From: Synergistaceae bacterium
Lineage (GTDB): Bacteria > Synergistota > Synergistia > Synergistales > Aminobacteriaceae
Direction: 5' to 3'
DNA: 42,286 nt
Assembly: GCA_017444345.1 (NCBI GenBank)
Contig: JAFSWW010000133.1
Location: 1 to 42,286, forward strand
A program made the translations under genes and the position numbers. Numbering within the stretch: the stretch's first letter is position 1; every line of letters starts with the position of its first letter. Positions 27,006-35,939 of the stretch are shown piece by piece. A model generated the notes under the pieces. It did no database searches. It saw only the letters and a program-made list of their open reading frames with translations, and was not told the DNA's origin.

Positions 27006-28877
27006 CTAGCTCACTACGCTCCCTAATGGTATATTCTCATCTAAAGGCGTTAAAAGCGTTAATTTGCCTTCACTCTTTATGCTTGCTGCTAAAATCATCC
27101 CGTTGCTTTCTACTCCGCATAATTTAACGGGCTTGAGATTGCAGACAAGTATAATTTTTTGCCCTGTTAATTCGTCCGGTGAGAAATATTCTTTAATTCC
27201 GCTGCAAACTGTTCGAGTTTCTGAGCCTAAATCTATAGTTAATTTATATAACTTTTTAGATCTGGGTATTTCTTCACAGCTGGTAATTTGTCCGACGCGC
27301 ATTTGAACTCGTGCAAAATCTTCAATCGTAATTAATTCGCTTTCTTTGCTTTCTGGCGTAACTTCCGGATTATCCGACATATTTTTTTGCTCCTTCTTTG
27401 TGTCAATTCTAGGGAATAATATATCGCCCTTGTTAATTTTATTTCCTGCTCCATTGCCCCAGTCAGAAATTTTTAAATCGCAACCTAATTGAACGCAAAT
27501 TTTTTCGCTGGTACTCGGCATAAAGGGGAATAATAACACAGCGCAAAGTCTCAAGGCCTCATACAGATTCAATAATACATAATTCAGGCGTTCTGACTCG
27601 TTATTCTTAGCTAAGATCCAAGGGGTTGTCTCGTCAATAAATTTATTAGCCCGCGAAATAAATTCCCATATAGCTTTTAAGGCACTATCAAACGCAAAAT
27701 CTTTCATGAAATTATCTACTCTTGAAATAATATCTTGAGCTAGTTCACTTAGTGGCGAGCTTGATTTATCACATTCAGGCACAACTCCGGCGCGATAATT
27801 CTTTATCATTTGAAGAGTGCGATTTAATAAATTGCCTAAGTCGTTAGCTAAATCTGAATTTATACGGCCTATTAATGCATCCTCGCTGAATTCCCCGTCT
27901 GAGCCAAACGGTATTTCTCGCATTAAAAAATATCTGAACGGGTCAAGACCGTATTTATTAATCATGTCAAGAGGGTCTATAACGTTGCCTTTGGACTTGC
28001 TCATTTTGCCGCCTTTGATAGTCCACCATCCATGCGCAATAATTCCAGCCGGTAATTTCTCATTTAAGGCAATCAGCATTAACGGCCAAGTTACACAATG
28101 AAATCTAATTATATCCTTGCCGACAACGTGATAACCGGGCCAAAATTTTTTGTAGTCGTCGCCCTGTAAAGCTGAGAGATAATTTATAAGCGCGTCAAAC
28201 CAGACATAGATAACGTGATTCTCATCGCCGGGAACTGGTATCCCCCATTTTAAGCTAGTTCTTGATACGGAAATATCTTTAACGCCGCCCCGTAAAAAGC
28301 TCATGATTTCATTATAGCGTGTAACAGGCTTTATAGCATTCGGGTTATTCTCATAATATTTTATTAAGTCCGGGACATATTTTGAGGCTCTGAAAAAATA
28401 GCTTTCTTCCTGCATTGAAATTAATTTACTGCCGCAATCGGGACATGTTTGATTTTCTCCCATGTTTGACTCGCTCACGTAATTTTCACATGAGACACAA
28501 TATAAGCCTTCATATTTGCTTTTATAAATATCGCCCTGTGATAATAACTGCGAGAAAATTTTTTGTACTGTCTTGATATGCCGCTCTTCAGTTGTCCTGA
28601 TAAAATCATCGTTCGAAATATTCAAGACCTGCCATAAATCTTTAAATTTTACGTGAATCTCGTCAACTAATTCTTGAGGAGTCTTATTTTGAGAGTTTGC
28701 AGCGCGTTCTATTTTCTGGCCGTGTTCGTCAGTTCCTGTCAAAAATTTAACGTCATAGCCCTTCAGTCTCATATAACGAGAAATCACATCACATGCAATT
28801 GTCGTATAAGCGTGCCCGATATGAGGCTTGTCATTTACATAATAAATCGGTGTCGTTACGTAAAAACTTTTTGCCAT
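27006..28877 (-). CDS. metG: Methionyl-tRNA synthetase with C-terminal tRNA-binding domain
   Basis: Class I synthetase of 623 aa. The HIGH motif is PHIGHAYTT (18-26). Zinc cysteines are CVSC and CPDC (about 127-148). The KMSKS loop is GGKMSKSKGN near 293. The anticodon-binding helical domain covers about 370-480, and from about 520 there is an OB-fold tRNA-binding domain (DFARVQMRVGQI, VCNLKPVKLCGVESNGMIL). The ribosome site GGAGGGG lies about 11 nt before the ATG. It is the first gene of the long minus-strand run, divergent from gtrA. Confidence 0.95.
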   Translation of the reverse strand: MAKSFYVTTPIYYVNDKPHIGHAYTTIACDVISRYMRLKGYDVKFLTGTDEHGQKIERAANSQNKTPQELVDEIHVKFKDLWQVLNISNDDFIRTTEERHIKTVQKIFSQLLSQGDIYKSKYEGLYCVSCENYVSESNMGENQTCPDCGSKLISMQEESYFFRASKYVPDLIKYYENNPNAIKPVTRYNEIMSFLRGGVKDISVSRTSLKWGIPVPGDENHVIYVWFDALINYLSALQGDDYKKFWPGYHVVGKDIIRFHCVTWPLMLIALNEKLPAGIIAHGWWTIKGGKMSKSKGNVIDPLDMINKYGLDPFRYFLMREIPFGSDGEFSEDALIGRINSDLANDLGNLLNRTLQMIKNYRAGVVPECDKSSSPLSELAQDIISRVDNFMKDFAFDSALKAIWEFISRANKFIDETTPWILAKNNESERLNYVLLNLYEALRLCAVLLFPFMPSTSEKICVQLGCDLKISDWGNGAGNKINKGDILFPRIDTKKEQKNMSDNPEVTPESKESELITIEDFARVQMRVGQITSCEEIPRSKKLYKLTIDLGSETRTVCSGIKEYFSPDELTGQKIILVCNLKPVKLCGVESNGMILAASIKSEGKLTLLTPLDENIPLGSVVS

Positions 28878-28952
28878 TAAATAAATTCCCCTCCATAAAA
28901 ATATACGCGATATATTATATAATAGCTAAAAAATTTTAATCGGGGCTGTCTC

Positions 28953-29333
28953 ATGAATTATAAAACTTTTAAGCATTTATTTTTATATGGCATTGTCGGA
29001 GTTCTTACTACTTTATTAGCTATATTTCTTTACTGGCTGTTCACGAGAAAATTTTATCTCGGTGTTGTCTCAAGTTCTGCGTTATCGTGGGTCTTGGCCG
29101 TGATATTCTCATTCTGGGCTAATCGTAAATTTGTATTTTTTTCGCACGGGCCTCTCTTTCACGAGTTCTATTTATTCGTAATGGCTCGTATAAGCACGGG
29201 CTTAATGGATTTAGCGATTATGTATATTTTCGTTGATCTATTAAATTTTTATGACATGCCGGTGAAAATAATCAGCAATATTTTAGTGATTATATTAAAT
29301 TATGTAGCTGCAAAGCTCGTTATATTCAAGTGA
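28953..29333 (+). CDS. GtrA-family membrane protein
   Basis: A 126-aa protein with four hydrophobic segments in the GtrA pattern (FLYGIVGVLTTLLAIFLYWL at the start, FWANRKFVF in the middle). GtrA-like proteins take part in moving lipid-linked sugars or in wall polysaccharide formation. No glycosyltransferase lies next to it here. A 20-bp piece of its 3' end recurs 110 bp downstream. Confidence 0.85.
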   Translation: MNYKTFKHLFLYGIVGVLTTLLAIFLYWLFTRKFYLGVVSSSALSWVLAVIFSFWANRKFVFFSHGPLFHEFYLFVMARISTGLMDLAIMYIFVDLLNFYDMPVKIISNILVIILNYVAAKLVIFK

Positions 29334-29440
29334 GGGCTTAATTATGCGTTATATTTATATTGTCGGGATAAATTTTTCACGATAAATGCGAACTCAAGCA
29401 ATAAAATATTTATGCAGCCACAAAGCTCGTTATATTCAAG
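29311..29440 (+). repeat. Direct repeat of the gtrA 3' end
   Basis: CAAAGCTCGTTATATTCAAG occurs at 29311-29330, as the last codons of gtrA, and again exactly 110 bp downstream at 29421-29440. The similarity extends leftward (TATGTAGC versus TATGCAGC). The second copy also reads in frame as YAATKLVIFKK then stop, close to the gtrA tail YVAAKLVIFK then stop. It is probably the remnant of a duplicated gtrA end. Confidence 0.75.
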
Positions 29441-29517
29441 AAATAAATTTTTTCAGGATTATAAATTTCTCACTGCAATATATAATAAATAAAATTTTTA
29501 TGGGAGGCGTTATAAAC

Positions 29518-31221
29518 ATGATAAAATTTGCGGCCGTTGCGAGGGGCGATTTACAAGCTGATACGATAATTCATAATGCAAATATAGCAAATATTTTCAC
29601 GCAAAATTACGAACTTGCGGATATAGCTATTTATTCCGGAAAAATCGCAGGAATTGGCAAATATTCAGATGCTAAGACACATTTTGACGCACAGGGGCGG
29701 GCATTAATTCCGGGAATGATTGACGGGCATATTCACATTGAAGACACTATGATGACACCGGCAAATTTTGCAGATATAGCGGCTCTTCACGGAACCAGCG
29801 CGGTAATGGCTGATCCTCACGAAATTTCTAACGCACTGGGAGTAAACGGGCTTGAATACATGTTTGCGGCGTCCCGTTCTTTGCCGATTGATATATTTTT
29901 CGGTGCTCCGTCGTGTGTTCCTGCGTCAGAATTTGAGACACCTTTTCAAGAATTAGATATGAACTCAATAAAAAATTTTTTCGACACGGCCTTAACGCAG
30001 CATTTAGGCGAAATGATGAATTATCCGGCTGTAATTAACGGCGACCCTGAGGCATGGGGCAAAATCTTAGCAGCTGGCAACAGGCCTTTAACTGGACATG
30101 CTCCGGGAGTATCAGGCAAAAATTTAAACGCTTATATGTGTTCGGGAATTGACAGCGATCATGAATGCACAAATTTAGACGAGGCAAGAGAAAAATTATC
30201 GCGGGGTATGTGGCTCATGATTAGAGAGGGTGCGGCATTTCCTGATTTAAAAACTTTATTGCCGTTAATTCGTGAAAATCCTTTGAATGCGGCCCGCTGT
30301 ATGGTCGTCAGTGATGATATTACAGCTAGATATTTATTAGAACGCGGTCATATGGACGAAAAAATGCGCATTATGTGCCGTGAAAATATAAATCCTTTCA
30401 CAGCCTTAAGACTTCTTACACTAAGCCCGGCAGAATATTTCAGGCTTTATGACAGGGGCCTTATTGCACCGGGTAAGCTCGCAGATTTTGCTATTCTTGA
30501 AGATAAAGAAATAAATCAAGATTTCAGCGTTAAATATGTCTGGAAAAATGGCCGCTTAATAGTCAAGGACGGAGATATTTTCACAATGAATGAAGATTTG
30601 CATTTAGCTCCGGCGATAAAAACTAGAATCACTAACATTCCCACTCTTGAGCAAATAAAACTCGATATAAATAATAAAATTATTCGGGCAATCGGGATAA
30701 CACAAGGCAGCATTATTACTAAATCGCTTGAAATTGACACGTCTCAAGGAAAAAATTTAGTTGATTTAGCTAAAATTATAGTGCTTGAACGTCATAATAA
30801 CACAGGGCGGTTCGGCGTGGGCTTCGTTAAGGGATTGGGCATAAAAACGGGTGCAATAGGCTCAAGTGTTGCGCATGACGCTCATAATTTCGTAGTCGCC
30901 GGTGCTGATGATAAAAGCATTATTACTGCATTAAATGAACTTGCAAACATGGGCGGCGGACTTGTTTTAACTCAGGGGGATAATGTAATTAATTCTTTTG
31001 CGCTTCCAATCGGGGGACTTATGAGTTATCTTAAGGCTGAACAGGTAGCGAGCGAGCTCACAAAAATGGAAGATACTGCAAAAAATTTAGGCGTGGAAAT
31101 CCCTCATCCGTTTATGGTGCTTTCTTTCTTGTGCTTAAGCGTTATCGGTGAACTTAGAATTACTGATTTGGGCTATATCGATATTACTAAAGGAGGCAGG
31201 CAGGATTTATTTGTGAATTAA
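29518..31221 (+). CDS. ade: Adenine deaminase
   Basis: This metal-dependent amidohydrolase converts adenine to hypoxanthine and ammonia. The product has 567 aa from the ATG at 29518, chosen because GGGAGG lies 9-10 nt upstream at 29502-29507; the frame is open further upstream but covers intergenic repeat DNA. Metal ligands appear in PGMIDGHIHIEDTMM near 56-70, with a conserved GHAPGVSGKNLNAY segment, the HECT motif in DSDHECTNLDEAR, and a C-terminal domain with MGGGLVLTQGD. The following gene is a purine permease, so together they import and salvage purine bases. Confidence 0.93.
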   Translation: MIKFAAVARGDLQADTIIHNANIANIFTQNYELADIAIYSGKIAGIGKYSDAKTHFDAQGRALIPGMIDGHIHIEDTMMTPANFADIAALHGTSAVMADPHEISNALGVNGLEYMFAASRSLPIDIFFGAPSCVPASEFETPFQELDMNSIKNFFDTALTQHLGEMMNYPAVINGDPEAWGKILAAGNRPLTGHAPGVSGKNLNAYMCSGIDSDHECTNLDEAREKLSRGMWLMIREGAAFPDLKTLLPLIRENPLNAARCMVVSDDITARYLLERGHMDEKMRIMCRENINPFTALRLLTLSPAEYFRLYDRGLIAPGKLADFAILEDKEINQDFSVKYVWKNGRLIVKDGDIFTMNEDLHLAPAIKTRITNIPTLEQIKLDINNKIIRAIGITQGSIITKSLEIDTSQGKNLVDLAKIIVLERHNNTGRFGVGFVKGLGIKTGAIGSSVAHDAHNFVVAGADDKSIITALNELANMGGGLVLTQGDNVINSFALPIGGLMSYLKAEQVASELTKMEDTAKNLGVEIPHPFMVLSFLCLSVIGELRITDLGYIDITKGGRQDLFVN

Positions 31222-31231
31222 TTACACACTT

Positions 31232-31294
31232 CATTATGCCTAGCGCAAGCGTCCAGTACATAGCGCGGAACGCGCGCCCGGGGTATGCATAAAA
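31232..31294 (+). repeat. GC-rich imperfect inverted repeat
   Basis: TTATGC at the left and GCATAA at the right frame a GC-rich core with GCGCGGAACGCGCGC, in the 121-bp gap between adenine deaminase and the permease. It could be a folded RNA element or a transcription barrier. It does not match the purine riboswitch consensus as far as I can see. Confidence 0.35.
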
Positions 31295-31342
31295 TTTGAT
31301 TTGTGGGATAATGAGGCAAAAAATTTTTAGGAGCGTGATATT

Positions 31343-32659
31343 ATGTCATTATTTAAGCTGAATGAGAATAATACTACTTTTATGACTGAAGTTCTTGCAG
31401 GCCTCACGACATTTTTAACGATGTCATATATTATCATTGTCAATCCTGACATTTTAAGCGCAACGGGTATGGACAAGAATGCACTTGTTATAATAACTTG
31501 TCTTGCGTCTGCACTGGGAACGTTCTTAATGGCAATATTTGCAAATTATCCGATTGCACTTGCTCCGGGTATGGGCTTGAATGCGTTTTTTGCGTTCGGT
31601 GTCGTCTTAAATATGAAGATTAACGGCGAGCCTGTTACTTGGCAGATGGCACTCGCGGCGGTATTAATTGAGGGAGCTATTTTTGCGGTGCTTACTCTCA
31701 CAAATATTCGTGAAGCTATAATGAATTCAATTCCTAAATCCTTAAAAATTGGCATTTCTGCGGGGATTGGCTTATTTATTGCGTTCATAGGGCTTCAATC
31801 TTCAGGAATAATCACAAACAATGACGCTACACTCGTGGGACTGGGCAGAATAAGTAATAATATTCCCATGATGTTAAGTATGCTGGGACTGTTTATAATG
31901 AGCGTGTTGACGGCCTTAAAAGTAAAAGCGGCTTTATTAATCGGCATGGTAATAATTACAGGGCTTTCTATGTATCTGGGATTAACGCCCCTCCCTGAAA
32001 AAATTTTCTCAATGCCTGATTTAAATTCTATTGCGCCTATAACAGGCCATCTTGATTTCAGCATGATAAAAACTCCTGAATTCTGGGTAGTAGTATTCGC
32101 GTTCTTCTTTGTAGATTTCTTTGACACTCTGGGAACTCTAGTCGGTGTGTGTTCGAGGTCGGGATTACTTGACGAAAACGGAAATTTACCGCGCGCTAAA
32201 GGTGCACTCATGGCCGACGCTGTTGCAACTATGGCAGGGGCTGTTATGGGAACTAGTACAGTTACAAGTTATGTAGAAAGCTCTAGTGGTGTAGCTCAGG
32301 GAGGCAGAACGGGCTTGACTGCTTTGACGACTGCTTTATTATTTATTGCCGCTATATTCTTTACGCCTCTAGTTACTATTGTACCGGGATATGCGACTGC
32401 TCCGGCTTTAATTCTCGTAGGCGTTTACATGATGATGTCTTTGCGAGATATTAATTATGACGACTGGACGGAGTTAATTCCTTCTTTAGTGGGTTTCTTT
32501 ATGATGCCGTTTGCCTATTCTATTGCTGTAGGTATTGAGTTCGCTATAATTCTTTACACAACTATGAAGATTTTCACCGGTAAATTCAAAGATGTATCAT
32601 TCTTAATGCTTGCTCTTACCATATTATTTATCGTATATGAATTCTTTCTTAAGGCATAA
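31343..32659 (+). CDS. NCS2-family purine permease (AzgA type)
   Basis: A 438-aa membrane transporter with about 12-14 hydrophobic segments. The N-terminus TEVLAGLTTFLTMSYIIIVNP, APGMGLNAFFAFGV and the FVDFFDTLGTLVGV motif identify the AzgA/PbuG branch that carries adenine, guanine or hypoxanthine. It sits downstream of adenine deaminase. AGGAG precedes the ATG by about 11 nt. A strong bidirectional terminator follows. Confidence 0.92.
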   Translation: MSLFKLNENNTTFMTEVLAGLTTFLTMSYIIIVNPDILSATGMDKNALVIITCLASALGTFLMAIFANYPIALAPGMGLNAFFAFGVVLNMKINGEPVTWQMALAAVLIEGAIFAVLTLTNIREAIMNSIPKSLKIGISAGIGLFIAFIGLQSSGIITNNDATLVGLGRISNNIPMMLSMLGLFIMSVLTALKVKAALLIGMVIITGLSMYLGLTPLPEKIFSMPDLNSIAPITGHLDFSMIKTPEFWVVVFAFFFVDFFDTLGTLVGVCSRSGLLDENGNLPRAKGALMADAVATMAGAVMGTSTVTSYVESSSGVAQGGRTGLTALTTALLFIAAIFFTPLVTIVPGYATAPALILVGVYMMMSLRDINYDDWTELIPSLVGFFMMPFAYSIAVGIEFAIILYTTMKIFTGKFKDVSFLMLALTILFIVYEFFLKA

Positions 32660-32693
32660 AAAAACTCCCTGAGCTGTTCATAAACTCGGGGAG
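32658..32693 (-). terminator. Bidirectional rho-independent terminator
   Basis: CTCCCTGAG (32665-32673) and CTCGGGGAG (32685-32693) form a 9-bp stem with one wobble. On the minus strand it is followed by seven T, ending the DUF1659-DUF2922 unit. On the plus strand it is followed by an AT-rich stretch and can also end the permease transcript. Confidence 0.85.
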
Positions 32694-32714
32694 AAATTTA
32701 TTTATTTATTCAAG

Positions 32715-32936
32715 CTATTCTCTTATATCGAGTTCGCTCTCAGTCGTTACAACTACTTTTGCGCCGGTTGCCTCGACTGGGACATTCTCGAATATACTTC
32801 CGTTAGTTATTATCGTGTCTGCAAGATTTTTTGCGTCTGCGTCCCTCATCGTATCGTCTGCATGGTTCCAGCTAAAATTATGCTCTTTGCCGTCCTCACA
32901 CTTGAAAGTCATTACAAGTTTCTTGTTGTTCGCCAT
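32715..32936 (-). CDS. DUF2922 family small protein
   Basis: A 73-aa protein starting MANNKKLVMTF, with a strongly predicted beta-rich DUF2922 pattern (KLVMTFKCEDGKEHNFSW, then AKVVVTTESEL near the end). The start at 32936 is chosen because AGGAGGTG lies 6 nt upstream; a GTG inside that ribosome site is in frame 9 nt earlier but unlikely. It is the second gene of a pair with DUF1659, a pairing often seen in Firmicutes and related groups. Function is unknown. Confidence 0.8.
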   Translation of the reverse strand: MANNKKLVMTFKCEDGKEHNFSWNHADDTMRDADAKNLADTIITNGSIFENVPVEATGAKVVVTTESELDIRE

Positions 32937-32971
32937 CTCTCTCACCTCCTTAACTTTTTTACGAGCTTAAA

Positions 32972-33211
32972 CTATACGCCCTCAACAAGAAAATCAACGT
33001 GCGTTTTTTCTACGCCTAATACTGCTTTGCTTAGACACGGCGTTAATGCGTTTATGATATTCTGCGCCTTCTGTGCCGTCTCACTGGTAAAATCTGCTAT
33101 CTTGAGAGTTCCCAGATTGAGATTTACCGATTTGATTTTGCCCTCGCTGTCAGTGCCGTTATTGAGTTTGATACTCACTGCCGTTTTTTTCGGGTTCATT
33201 GATACTGCCAT
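32972..33211 (-). CDS. DUF1659-like small protein
   Basis: A 79-aa protein, MAVSMNPKKTAVSIKLNNG..., with a pattern like DUF1659: an N-terminal beta hairpin, the central NLNLGTLKIADFTSE, then a helix QKAQNIINALTPCL. The start at 33211 follows GGAAGTG by 6 nt, in an arrangement nearly the same as that of the next gene. It is the first gene of the pair with DUF2922, transcribed from a good promoter upstream. Function is unknown. Confidence 0.75.
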   Translation of the reverse strand: MAVSMNPKKTAVSIKLNNGTDSEGKIKSVNLNLGTLKIADFTSETAQKAQNIINALTPCLSKAVLGVEKTHVDFLVEGV

Positions 33212-33274
33212 CTTACTCACTTCCTTTGTTATTAGATTTTATTGCTTTTGTGTCATATCTCCAACACAAGAGAG

Positions 33275-33303
33275 ATTATATAGCATTTATGATTTATTTG
33301 CAA
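33275..33303 (-). promoter_or_regulatory. Sigma-70-type promoter of the DUF1659-DUF2922 pair
   Basis: Reading the minus strand, TTGCAA (33303-33298), a 17-bp spacer and TATAAT (33280-33275) lie 64 bp before the ATG. Confidence 0.7.
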
Positions 33304-33329
33304 GTAAAATATATATTATTTAAAATTTT

Positions 33330-33560
33330 ATGTGTGATTACAGGGAAAAATACGCGGCGAACTCGTTATAAAGCAGTGTTATATCGGCAATAAAAAATTT
33401 ATAGTGTACATAAATGATTTATGAAATTTTAAGGGGCAACGGCAATAAAAATTTATCATGTAAATAATTAGGCTTGACGGGTGCAAACTCGTTATAAAAT
33501 TAGGTGAATGCGAAAAAATTTAATGCCTGAAATACGCGGGCAGTTCATTATAAAAACTTG
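33330..33560 (+). repeat. Cluster of degenerate repeats upstream of the cupin gene
   Basis: The 371-bp gap before the cupin gene contains three imperfect copies of a motif of form TACGCGG-x-AACTCGTTATAAA (33351-33372, 33476-33498, 33533-33554) and two of CGGCAATAAAAATTTAT (33385-33402, 33440-33456), with a weaker third near 33510. A TGTGTGATT-x-C-x-GG block at 33330 recurs at 33928 before ftsH copy 2. They may be operator or promoter relics. I found no gene in the gap. Confidence 0.5.
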
Positions 33561-33567
33561 CTATAAT
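33559..33567 (+). promoter_or_regulatory. Extended -10 promoter of the cupin gene
   Basis: TGCTATAAT, an extended -10 box, lies 25 bp before the ATG and just upstream of the AAGAGGT ribosome site at 33575-33581. The leader would be very short. Confidence 0.5.
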
Positions 33568-33591
33568 GTCATAAAAAGAGGTATTGCAAAA

Positions 33592-33924
33592 ATGGAGCTG
33601 AAAACTGGTAATTTATACGAGTCTGTAAATCACACAGAGAATGAATTTATTAACGAGTTATTATCACGTGAAAGCAAAAATTTAAGAATAGAGCATATAG
33701 TCTCGCAGGGTCATATTTCGCCCGAAAATTTTTATTATGACCAGTCAGAATTTGAATTTGTAGCTGTCTTACAAGGCCGGGCAAAACTAGAATTCGAGCA
33801 TAATTATATATTAGAGTTCAAGCCGGGCGACTGGGTAATAATTCCTGCACACGTTAAACACAGAGTTATATACACGTCAAGTAATGAGCCCTGTATATGG
33901 CTTGCTGTTTTCTGGCGCGAATAA
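33592..33924 (+). CDS. Cupin-domain protein
   Basis: A 110-aa single cupin barrel. The pattern YYDQSEFEFVAVLQGRAKLEF, then FKPGDWVIIPAHVKHRV, gives both cupin motifs, although the first lacks the usual HxH pair and keeps only the Glu. The second motif's His residues are present, so metal binding would be partial. The ATG at 33592 is preferred over an upstream frame opening at 33508 because AAGAGGT lies 10 nt before it and an extended -10 box lies in between. Substrate and role are unknown. It precedes ftsH copy 2 by about 100 bp. Confidence 0.75.
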   Translation: MELKTGNLYESVNHTENEFINELLSRESKNLRIEHIVSQGHISPENFYYDQSEFEFVAVLQGRAKLEFEHNYILEFKPGDWVIIPAHVKHRVIYTSSNEPCIWLAVFWRE

Positions 33925-33969
33925 AAATGTGTGATTGACCGGTAAAAATTTAATTCCCCTCTGTTATAC

Positions 33970-33978
33970 TGTTATAAT
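33970..33978 (+). promoter_or_regulatory. Extended -10 promoter of ftsH copy 2
   Basis: TGTTATAAT lies 44 bp before the TTG start. GGAGGG at 34005-34010 lies between them. A TTGACC at 33935 is too far away to be the matching -35 box. Confidence 0.45.
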
Positions 33979-34021
33979 CATAGAAAAGCATTTATATTAT
34001 AAACGGAGGGTAATTTTTATC

Positions 34022-35935
34022 TTGGGCAAAATCGTTAAAAATTTAGGCTTGTATTTAATTCTAGTCTTAGTTGTCGTAACAATGGTAAATACTTTCTTGA
34101 CACCTGAAGAAGTTCAGAAGCAATATGACGAAATCAGCTACAGCCAGTTCTTAAAGGATATGGACGCAGGAAAAATCAGAATTCTCCAAATCCGAAATAA
34201 TACTATACAGGGCGAATCAAGCTCGGCAATTATTCAGGGCGAATTCCATTCGGGCGAAAGATTTTTGACGTATGGGCTTGACGTTGCAGGCTTGGCGGAC
34301 AAGGCGGCGGCTAAAAATATAATCGTAACAGTTGAGGCACCTCAAAAAAATACTTGGCTTGTAAATTTAATGAGTTCGTTATTCCCGACTTTGCTATTAA
34401 TCGGCGTATGGGTATATTTTCTCTACAATATGCAGGGCGGGGGCGGTCGCATTATGTCATTCGGCCGGAGTAAAGCGAAATTATTTCTTGATAACAAGCC
34501 AAAAGTTACGTTTAAAGATGTCGCAGGCTGTGAAGAAGCAAAAGAAGAATTGCAGGAAGTTATACACTTTTTGAAGGACCCTGAAAAATTCAAGAAACTG
34601 GGCGCGAAAGTTCCTAAGGGCGTTTTACTGGTAGGAAGTCCGGGAACTGGCAAAACTTTATTAGCTCGTGCGGCGGCTGGTGAGGCTGATGTACCGTTTT
34701 TCAGTACAAGCGGTTCGGACTTTGTAGAAATGTTTGTCGGAGTTGGTGCGGCTCGTGTTCGTGATTTATTCGAGCAGTCGAAAAAATATCAGCCCTGTAT
34801 TATATTCATTGACGAAATGGACGCGGTAGGCAGACAAAGGGGTGCGGGACTGGGAGGCGGCCACGATGAGCGCGAACAAACTTTAAATCAATTATTAGTC
34901 GAGCTTGACGGCTTTGACGATAAATCTAGCACTATTTTAATAGCAGCTACTAACCGGCCTGATATATTAGACCCTGCATTATTGAGGCCGGGACGGTTTG
35001 ACAGGCATATTGTAGTAGATAAACCTGATGTTAAAGGCCGTGAGGAAATTTTACGCGTTCACATGAAAGAAAAAAAGTTTTCTGATGACGTAGATATAAG
35101 CATTTTAGCGCGCAGAACTCCGGGACTTGTCGGTGCTGATTTAGCAAATTTGGTGAATGAAGGGGCTTTATTGGCGGCTCGAAAAGGTAAGGAAAAAATC
35201 GAAATGTCTGACCTAGAAGAAGGTATAGAACGAGTTATGGCCGGTCCTGAACGTAAAAGCCGTATAATAAGTGAACACGAGAAAAAAATCGTAGCTTATC
35301 ACGAAACAGGTCATGCAATTGTCGCTAAAGTTTTGCCCGGCGCTGACCCTGTACACAAGATTTCTATTATACCGCGTGGAAATGCCGCACTGGGTTATAC
35401 TCTGCAATTACCCGAAGAAGATAGATTCTTGATTACTAAATCGCAATTAATGAACAGGATTGCTATATTATTAAGCGGCCGAGTTGCTGAAGAAATTATA
35501 TTCAACGACGTAACGAGCGGGGCAGCCAATGATTTGGAACGAGCGACTCAGATAGCCCGGCAAATGGTAACACAATTAGGAATGAGCGAAAAATTAGGAC
35601 TTGTTAAGCTCGGCAATAAACGTGAAGAAATATTTTTAGGCCGTGATTTAGCAGAAGATAAGAATTACAGCGAGCAGGTAGCTTTTGAAATCGACAAGGA
35701 AGTCAAGGGCATAATTGACGCGTGCTATCAGACTGCAAAGGAAATTTTAACGGATAAACGGGCTTTACTAGATAAGATTTCAAGTGTCTTGCTTGATAAA
35801 GAAATTCTTGACGCTTCCGAACTCGATAAATTAATGCAGGATAATAATAATGATAATAACGAGCCTGAAAAATTGCCTGAAAAACTCATTGATTTATTAC
35901 CTGATAATAATAGCAATAAAGATTTTCTCGCATAA
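34022..35935 (+). CDS. ftsH: ATP-dependent zinc metalloprotease FtsH (copy 2)
   Basis: A second membrane AAA+ protease, 637 aa from the TTG at 34022; GGAGGG lies 11 nt before it, and upstream in-frame sequence is leader DNA containing the promoter. Two N-terminal spans flank a short extracytoplasmic domain. Walker A reads GSPGTGKT near 205 (Ser where most FtsH have Pro), Walker [40 protein letters not shown], and the zinc motif HETGH near 426. The C-terminal tail is Asn/Asp-rich (NNNDNNEPE). It keeps the [20 protein letters not shown] pore/ISS region of canonical FtsH, which copy 1 has altered, so copy 2 is nearer the housekeeping form. Confidence 0.95.
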   Translation: MGKIVKNLGLYLILVLVVVTMVNTFLTPEEVQKQYDEISYSQFLKDMDAGKIRILQIRNNTIQGESSSAIIQGEFHSGERFLTYGLDVAGLADKAAAKNIIVTVEAPQKNTWLVNLMSSLFPTLLLIGVWVYFLYNMQGGGGRIMSFGRSKAKLFLDNKPKVTFKDVAGCEEAKEELQEVIHFLKDPEKFKKLGAKVPKGVLLVGSPGTGKTLLARAAAGEADVPFFSTSGSDFVEMFVGVGAARVRDLFEQSKKYQPCIIFIDEMDAVGRQRGAGLGGGHDEREQTLNQLLVELDGFDDKSSTILIAATNRPDILDPALLRPGRFDRHIVVDKPDVKGREEILRVHMKEKKFSDDVDISILARRTPGLVGADLANLVNEGALLAARKGKEKIEMSDLEEGIERVMAGPERKSRIISEHEKKIVAYHETGHAIVAKVLPGADPVHKISIIPRGNAALGYTLQLPEEDRFLITKSQLMNRIAILLSGRVAEEIIFNDVTSGAANDLERATQIARQMVTQLGMSEKLGLVKLGNKREEIFLGRDLAEDKNYSEQVAFEIDKEVKGIIDACYQTAKEILTDKRALLDKISSVLLDKEILDASELDKLMQDNNNDNNEPEKLPEKLIDLLPDNNSNKDFLA

Positions 35936-35939
35936 AAAC

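Noticed and set aside
29386-29517. N-terminal extension of adenine deaminase
   Set aside because: The region includes the duplicated gtrA tail and the ribosome site; the family start corresponds to 29518.
31222-31342. Purine riboswitch before the permease
   Set aside because: The conserved three-way junction core is not recognisable.
32862-33323. Plus-strand open frame across the DUF pair
   Set aside because: It is antisense to two well-supported small genes with good ribosome sites and promoter; composition looks like a shadow frame.
33508-33591. N-terminal extension of the cupin gene
   Set aside because: The extension covers the promoter and repeat DNA; ATG 33592 has its own ribosome site and matches the cupin start.
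33935-34021. N-terminal extension of FtsH copy 2
   Set aside because: It covers the -10 box and ribosome site; the TTG at 34022 gives the usual FtsH N-terminus.
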